Assembly (NCBI GenBank): GCA_937921835.1
Contig: CAKZVG010000481.1
Location: forward strand, 1 to 9,690
Reading direction: 5' to 3'
Source of the DNA: an uncultured Bryobacteraceae bacterium
Lineage (GTDB): Bacteria > Acidobacteriota > Terriglobia > Bryobacterales > Bryobacteraceae
DNA length: 9,690 bases
This document shows positions 5,962 through 9,690 of this stretch, one piece after another. Positions within the stretch are counted from its first letter, which is position 1. The number at the start of each line of letters is the position of its first letter. The translations under genes and the position numbers were made by a program. The notes under the pieces were generated by a model. The model saw only the letters and a program-made list of their open reading frames with translations, searched no databases and was not told the DNA's origin.

Positions 5962-5975
5962 AGGCCCCGCCGCCA

Positions 5976-6266
5976 ATGATTCTGGCACGAGTTGTGGGGA
6001 CGGTCGTCGCCACCCGCAAGGACCCCCGCCTGGAGGGTAAGAAGTTGCTGATTCTGAAGCCGGTCTCGCCGCAGGGCAAGGAGGAAGCCGGCTATGTGGT
6101 GGCGGTGGACACCGTTAGCGCCGGCAGCCGCGAACTGGTAATCGCCGTTTCCGGCAGTTCGGCGCGCATGGCCGAAGGCTGCAAGGATCACCCGGTGGAC
6201 ACGGCCATCATCGGCATCGTCGACCAGGTCAGCCTGGACGAGCCACGCTCCGGAAAGCAGTCCTGA
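5976..6266 (+). CDS. Microcompartment pentameric vertex protein 1 (EutN/CcmL family, BMC-P)
   Basis: A 96-aa protein of the EutN/CcmL/BMV family, whose pentamers cap the vertices of the polyhedral shell. Family hallmarks: N-terminal ILARVVGTVVATRKDPRLEGKKLLILKPV, then YVVAVDTVSAG, and the C-terminal strand DTAIIGIVDQVSL. The usual GAGxGE turn is altered here to SAGSREL. No in-frame ATG, GTG or TTG lies between the preceding stop and this ATG, so the start is secure, although it lacks a Shine-Dalgarno sequence; the upstream spacer is GC-rich and structured. It lies one nucleotide before the second pentamer gene, which implies translational coupling. Of the three pentamer paralogues it is the closest to the standard EutN type. 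Confidence 0.93.
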   Translation: MILARVVGTVVATRKDPRLEGKKLLILKPVSPQGKEEAGYVVAVDTVSAGSRELVIAVSGSSARMAEGCKDHPVDTAIIGIVDQVSLDEPRSGKQS

Positions 6267-6267
6267 G

Positions 6268-6588
6268 ATGTATCTGGGCCGAGTGGTGGGCCGGGTCTGG
6301 TCCACGATCAAGCATCCCAGCCTGGAAGGTCACCGGCTGCTGGTGGTGCAGCCGGTAAGTCCCGAGTTGCGGCCCACCGGCAAAGCCATCGTGGCGACGG
6401 ACGCTACCGGCGCCGGCGCCGGGGAACTGATCTATTGGTGCCGCGGCAAGGAATCGAGCTTCGCGTTCCTGCCCGAGGAGATTACCACCGATTTTTGCAT
6501 CGTGGGCATCGTGGACGAACTGCGCGTGCGGCGCACCGGGCCGCTGGCGTCCGCGCCCGCCGCCCCCCCGGCCGCCGGCGGAGACTGA
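6268..6588 (+). CDS. Microcompartment pentameric vertex protein 2 (EutN/CcmL family, BMC-P)
   Basis: A 106-aa second BMC-P paralogue. It opens with YLGRVVGRVWSTIKHPSLEG, continues with IVATDATGAGAGELIYWCRGKESS, and ends its fold with CIVGIVDELRV. An Ala/Pro-rich tail of about 20 residues follows. The WSTIK and RGKESSFAFLP segments mark a subtype that I know from planctomycete-like and related metabolosome loci that encode several different pentamers. The ATG follows the TGA of the previous gene by one base, with no clear Shine-Dalgarno sequence, so translation is probably coupled. Three different pentamers in one cluster allow non-identical shell vertices. Confidence 0.93.
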   Translation: MYLGRVVGRVWSTIKHPSLEGHRLLVVQPVSPELRPTGKAIVATDATGAGAGELIYWCRGKESSFAFLPEEITTDFCIVGIVDELRVRRTGPLASAPAAPPAAGGD

Positions 6589-6589
6589 C

Positions 6590-6904
6590 ATGCTGATTTC
6601 GCGCGTGATCGGCGAGGTGGTGGCGACCCGGAAGCACGAGAGTCACGAGGGTTGCAAGCTCCTGCTGGTGCAGCCGCTCAACCTGGATGGCAGCAACCGC
6701 GGCGACGCTCTGGTGGCGGTGGATGCGGCTGGCGCCGGCGTGGGGGATCTGGTGCTGCTGGTCACGGAGGGCTTCAGCGCCATGACCAGCGTTCAGCGCC
6801 CGCAGTCACCGATCGACATGGCTGTGATCGGGGTGATCGACGCGCTCGACCTCGGCCCGGAGTGGACGCCTCCGGGGGGTTTTCCGGTACAAAAGATAGG
6901 CTAG
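6590..6904 (+). CDS. Microcompartment pentameric vertex protein 3 (EutN/CcmL family, BMC-P)
   Basis: A 104-aa third BMC-P paralogue: ISRVIGEVVATRKHESHEGCKLLLVQPLN, LVAVDAAGAGVGDLVLLVTEG, and MAVIGVIDALDL at the end of the fold. A short tail (PEWTPPGGFPVQKIG) follows. GGAG lies 6 nt before the ATG, which itself is one base after the stop of the second pentamer gene. The last 99 bp (6806-6904) also encode, on the other strand, the C-terminus of the convergent membrane protein. No further shell gene, encapsulation-peptide enzyme or BMC-T gene follows within the window. Confidence 0.93.
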   Translation: MLISRVIGEVVATRKHESHEGCKLLLVQPLNLDGSNRGDALVAVDAAGAGVGDLVLLVTEGFSAMTSVQRPQSPIDMAVIGVIDALDLGPEWTPPGGFPVQKIG

Positions 6905-7396
6905 CAGCAGCCCGCCCATGGCCAGTTTCACAAACTGGCTCACCTGGTAAACTTTTTCGAACGCGGCTGCCTTGACCCGGTCGGGCGAGGACTGTTCCGG
7001 CGCCAGGAAATCGGCGCCCCGCCCGTAGCCGATGAGTTCCGGCGTCACGGCCAGGTAAACGGCGGCCGCGACCGCCAGCATTCCCCCGGCGAGCGCCACC
7101 GGCAGCCAGCCTTCGCGTGTGCCGAACAGCAGGTGCAGGAAGAGCGCGGCGCCGGCGAACAGTTGGAACACCTCCCACATCCGGTAGAGGGCGCGCTTCT
7201 GCTCAGCCGCCTCGTGCAAAAGCACCGTCCGCACGTACTGCGGTCCCACCGTCCTGGTGAGTTCCCGCACGCGCTCGGCCGGAGACGCGAGCATCTCCTC
7301 CACCGTAGCCGAGGTCCGCGCGGCTGCCAGCAGCATGAGCACAAGCCCTCCCATCCATACTCCGAGCAAGAAGCTGGCGAGCCTGCGGGTGTGCAT
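6806..7396 (-). CDS. Four-helix membrane protein, DUF4149-like
   Basis: A predicted 196-aa inner-membrane protein with four hydrophobic segments: about residues 8-27 (FLLGVWMGGLVLMLLAA), 73-92, 97-117 and 154-170. Between the third and fourth lies TPELIGYGRGADFLAP and a stretch ending FEKVYQVSQFVKL, a pattern I associate with DUF4149/TMEM205-like proteins of unknown function. That assignment is tentative. The open frame extends to 7495, but that would overlap the divergent E1 start, so I take the ATG at 7396 (MHTRRLASF); a GTG three codons upstream is also possible and neither has a strong Shine-Dalgarno sequence. The basic/His-rich tail (about residues 165-196) is encoded antisense to the end of the third pentamer gene. 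Confidence 0.72.
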   Translation of the reverse strand: MHTRRLASFLLGVWMGGLVLMLLAAARTSATVEEMLASPAERVRELTRTVGPQYVRTVLLHEAAEQKRALYRMWEVFQLFAGAALFLHLLFGTREGWLPVALAGGMLAVAAAVYLAVTPELIGYGRGADFLAPEQSSPDRVKAAAFEKVYQVSQFVKLAMGGLLLAYLLYRKTPRRRPLRAEVERVDHPDHSHVDR

Positions 7397-7488
7397 CAGA
7401 AACACAGTGTAACGCAGCGGAAAGCCCAAAGCGCCCGAAATGGCGACTAATTCCGGCGCGCTTTGGCTAAACTTGAATCGGAGGCCGC
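7397..7488. other. Divergent intergenic region
   Basis: This 92-nt gap separates the minus-strand membrane-protein gene from the E1 gene. It must carry both promoters. On the minus strand TACACT (around 7411-7406) could be a -10 but would give an almost leaderless message. On the + strand TAAACT (7468-7473) is a weak -10 candidate without a recognisable -35. I see no clear operator. Confidence 0.3.
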
Positions 7489-9591
7489 ATGGCACAGACC
7501 ACCACGAACCAGGGAGTGGATCTTCTCGCCAGCCGCCCGGCGCTTGATCGCGACCAGTTGATCCGCGCCTTCCGGCACATGCACACCGCGCGCCGTCTGG
7601 ACGACCGCGAGATCCTGCTGAAACGCCAGAACCGGATCTTTTTTCAGATCAGCGGCGCCGGACACGAAGCGATCCAAGCCGCCGCCGGCCTGATTCTGCG
7701 CTCCGGCCACGATTGGTTCTACCCCTACTACCGCGATCGCACGCTGTGTCTTATGCTCGGCGTGACCGCCGAGGAGATGTTGCTGCAAGCGGTGGGCGCC
7801 GCCGCCGACCCGGCATCGGGCGGCCGCCAGATGCCCTCCCATTGGGGCCATGCGCGGCACCACATCGTCAGTTCCTCTTCGCCCACCGGCACCCAGTTTC
7901 TCCAGGCGGCCGGCTGCGCACACGCTTCGCGCTACCTGAACCCGGAGGGCGACGAGGTCACGCTGGTCTCGACCGGAGACGGCGCCACGAGCGAGGGCGA
8001 GTTCTGGGAGGCGCTCAACATCGCCTGCCTGGATCGCCTGCCGCTGCTGTTCCTGGTCGAGGACAACGGTTACGCCATTTCCGTTCCCATCGAATGCCAG
8101 ACCGCGGGCGGCAGCATCTCCCGCCTGGCGGCCGGCTTCCCGGGGCTGCGCATCCGCGAATGCGACGGGACCGATTTTTTCGCCTCCTACGACGCCGTTC
8201 TCGAGGCCTTCGAGTGGTGCCGGAGCGGCCGCGGCCCGGCGCTGGTGCACGCCCACGTCATCCGCCCGTACTCGCACTCCCTTTCCGACGACGAGCGGCT
8301 GTATAAGAGCGCCGCCGAACGCGAAGCGGAAGCCGAGCGCGATCCAATCGTTACCTTCCCCAAGCGCCTGCTCGCGGAAGGCATCCTCGATGCGCGCCAA
8401 CTGCAAAACCTGGTTCACGAGATCGAGCAGGAAATTGAACAAGCCGCCGCGCGCGCCCTGAAGGCCCCCTCGCCCGCCCCGGCCACGGCGCTGAAGCACC
8501 TCTATGCGGAGACCGGCAGCCCGGCCTCGGACGCTTTCGCCGCGCAACCCGCCTTTACCGGCGAGCCGCGCACCATGGTCGATGCCATCAACCTTACGTT
8601 GAGCGAGGAGATGCGGCGCGACCCGCGCATCGTGGTGTTTGGCGAGGACGTGGCGGACTGCTCGCGGGAGGCGAACCTGGGCGAGGTCAAGGGAAAGGGC
8701 GGGGTCTTCAAGGCCACCGCCGGGCTTCAGATCGAGTTTGGCTCGCGGCGCGTCTTCAACACGCCGCTGGCCGAGGCGGCTATCGTCGGGCGCGCCATCG
8801 GGATGGCCACGCGCGGTCTCAAGCCCGTGGCCGAGATCCAGTTCTTCGACTACATCTGGCCGGCCATGATGCAGTTGCGCGACGAACTGGCGACCCTGCG
8901 CTGGCGCTCGAACGGCGCGTTCTCCTGTCCCGCCGTCATCCGCGTGGCCATTGGCGGCTACCTGAACGGCGGCGCGATTTACCACAGCCAGAGCGGCGAA
9001 GTGGAATTCACGCACATCCCGGGCCTGCGCGTGGTCATGCCTTCGAATGCGCTCGACGCCTGCGGGTTGCTGCGCACCGCTATCCGCTGCGGCGACCCGG
9101 TGCTGTTTCTCGAGCACAAGAAGCTCTACCGCGAGCCTTATAACCGCTCGCCGCACCCGGGCCCGGATTTCACCATCCCCTTTGGGCGGGCGCGGCTGGT
9201 CAAGCGGGGGCGGAGCCTCACCCTGGTAACGTACGGCGCGCTGGTGCAGAAGGCGCTGCAAGCGGCGGCGCAGCTTGAGCAGCGCCATCACGGGGCGTCG
9301 GTCGAGATCCTCGACCTGCGGACGCTGGCCCCTTATGACTGGGAGGCGATCGCCAGCTCGGTCCGCAAGACGGCGCGGCTGCTGATCGCGCACGAGGATT
9401 GCCTGTCGTTCGGCTACGGCGCCGAGATCGCCGCGCGCGCCGCGGACGAGTTGTTCGATTGCCTGGACGCTCCCGTGCGGCGGGTGGCCGCGCTGGACAC
9501 CTGGGTGGGCTACAACCCTGAGCTCGAACAGGCCACGCTGCCGCAGACCGCCGACCTGGTGCGCGAAGCGGGCCGGCTGCTGGAGTGGTGA
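7489..9591 (+). CDS. 2-oxo acid dehydrogenase E1, alpha and beta subunits fused
   Basis: A 700-aa thiamine-diphosphate enzyme in which E1 alpha (about 1-340) and E1 beta (about 358-700) form one chain; elsewhere these are usually two proteins. It would decarboxylate a 2-oxo acid and pass the acyl group to lipoyl-E2. In the alpha half, the ThDP/Mg motif [14 protein letters not shown]...EDNGYAIS (163-197; N193) and [15 protein letters not shown] (259-273, H263) match the branched-chain type. In the beta half, [19 protein letters not shown] contains E429, and [15 protein letters not shown] contains the expected active-site histidine. All key residues are kept. GGAGG lies 4 nt before the ATG. No E2, E3 or lipoylation gene is next to it here, and the substrate (branched-chain 2-oxo acids, pyruvate or other) cannot be fixed from sequence alone. 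Confidence 0.93.
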   Translation: MAQTTTNQGVDLLASRPALDRDQLIRAFRHMHTARRLDDREILLKRQNRIFFQISGAGHEAIQAAAGLILRSGHDWFYPYYRDRTLCLMLGVTAEEMLLQAVGAAADPASGGRQMPSHWGHARHHIVSSSSPTGTQFLQAAGCAHASRYLNPEGDEVTLVSTGDGATSEGEFWEALNIACLDRLPLLFLVEDNGYAISVPIECQTAGGSISRLAAGFPGLRIRECDGTDFFASYDAVLEAFEWCRSGRGPALVHAHVIRPYSHSLSDDERLYKSAAEREAEAERDPIVTFPKRLLAEGILDARQLQNLVHEIEQEIEQAAARALKAPSPAPATALKHLYAETGSPASDAFAAQPAFTGEPRTMVDAINLTLSEEMRRDPRIVVFGEDVADCSREANLGEVKGKGGVFKATAGLQIEFGSRRVFNTPLAEAAIVGRAIGMATRGLKPVAEIQFFDYIWPAMMQLRDELATLRWRSNGAFSCPAVIRVAIGGYLNGGAIYHSQSGEVEFTHIPGLRVVMPSNALDACGLLRTAIRCGDPVLFLEHKKLYREPYNRSPHPGPDFTIPFGRARLVKRGRSLTLVTYGALVQKALQAAAQLEQRHHGASVEILDLRTLAPYDWEAIASSVRKTARLLIAHEDCLSFGYGAEIAARAADELFDCLDAPVRRVAALDTWVGYNPELEQATLPQTADLVREAGRLLEW

Positions 9592-9626
9592 GAGCGGCGC
9601 CGCCTGCTACCATCGTCGTTAGCGAT

Positions 9627-9690
9627 ATGCTCTACCGGTTCCTGCTCACCGTTCTGGCCGCGGGCGTGGCTAGCGCTGCGTCTCCGCCCA
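9627..9690 (+). CDS. N-terminus of a probable secreted protein (3' truncated)
   Basis: An ATG at 9627 opens a frame that runs to the window edge (21 codons). It encodes MLYRFLLTVLAAGVASAAS, which has the form of a Sec signal peptide: one basic residue, a hydrophobic core, and a small-residue cleavage site near ASA-A. It lies 35 nt after the E1 stop on the same strand. No clear Shine-Dalgarno sequence precedes it, and the mature protein is out of view, so identity is unknown. Confidence 0.45.
   Translation, partial: MLYRFLLTVLAAGVASAASPP

Noticed and set aside
5935..5979. A 14-codon leader frame before the first pentamer gene
   Set aside because: The AGGA directly abuts its ATG, which is too close for a working Shine-Dalgarno sequence, and the peptide is just GC-driven Ala/Pro/Arg. 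It is mentioned only as part of the spacer observation.
7447..9393. A 648-codon open frame antisense to the E1 fusion
   Set aside because: The translation is compositionally biased with no recognisable domain, while the + strand protein has complete ThDP motifs.

Overview
The window is a GC-rich stretch of a bacterial chromosome with ordinary-looking gene content and no mobile element, CRISPR array, rRNA or tRNA that I could see. The gene set (an acyl-CoA synthetase/GNAT fusion, one bacterial microcompartment hexamer gene with three different pentamer genes, a fused E1 alpha-beta oxo-acid dehydrogenase, stator genes, RecA, HU) fits an acidobacterium of the Solibacter/Bryobacter kind. That placement is an inference from gene types and base composition, not from a marker comparison.

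Layout. (1) 2-829 (+): the 3' end of an ADP-forming acyl-CoA synthetase fused to a GNAT acetyltransferase. (2) 1042-1347 (-) and 1599-2630 (-): an HU-like nucleoid protein and recA, each with terminator-like hairpins behind it; a good sigma70-type promoter for HU lies between them. recA most likely starts at a GTG at 2630. (3) 2761-3621 and 3637-4446 (+): motA and motB, the flagellar stator. (4) 4531-5463 (-): a PAS-GGDEF protein whose catalytic GGDEF motif has decayed to EKDKF. It converges on motB. (5) 5632-6904 (+): a four-gene shell cluster for a bacterial microcompartment, one BMC-H hexamer followed by three EutN/CcmL-type pentamers with 1-nt gaps between the pentamer genes. (6) 6806-7396 (-): a four-helix membrane protein (DUF4149-like) whose 3' end overlaps the last pentamer gene by 99 bp. 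(7) 7489-9591 (+): a 700-aa E1 alpha-beta fusion of a 2-oxo acid dehydrogenase of the branched-chain type. (8) 9627-9690 (+): the start of a probable secreted protein cut by the window edge.

How the parts may fit together. motA and the PAS-GGDEF gene each have an exact GCCGATAA (the -10 element of flagellar sigma28/FliA promoters) 28-35 nt ahead of the start codon, and I found this octamer nowhere else in the window. This suggests that the degenerate GGDEF protein is expressed with the flagellar regulon and may be a non-enzymatic motility regulator. The microcompartment cluster holds shell genes only: no aldehyde dehydrogenase, aldolase, phosphotransacylase or BMC-T gene is visible here, so its cargo is encoded elsewhere or unknown. 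It and the two-way promoter region before it are the parts most worth a second look.
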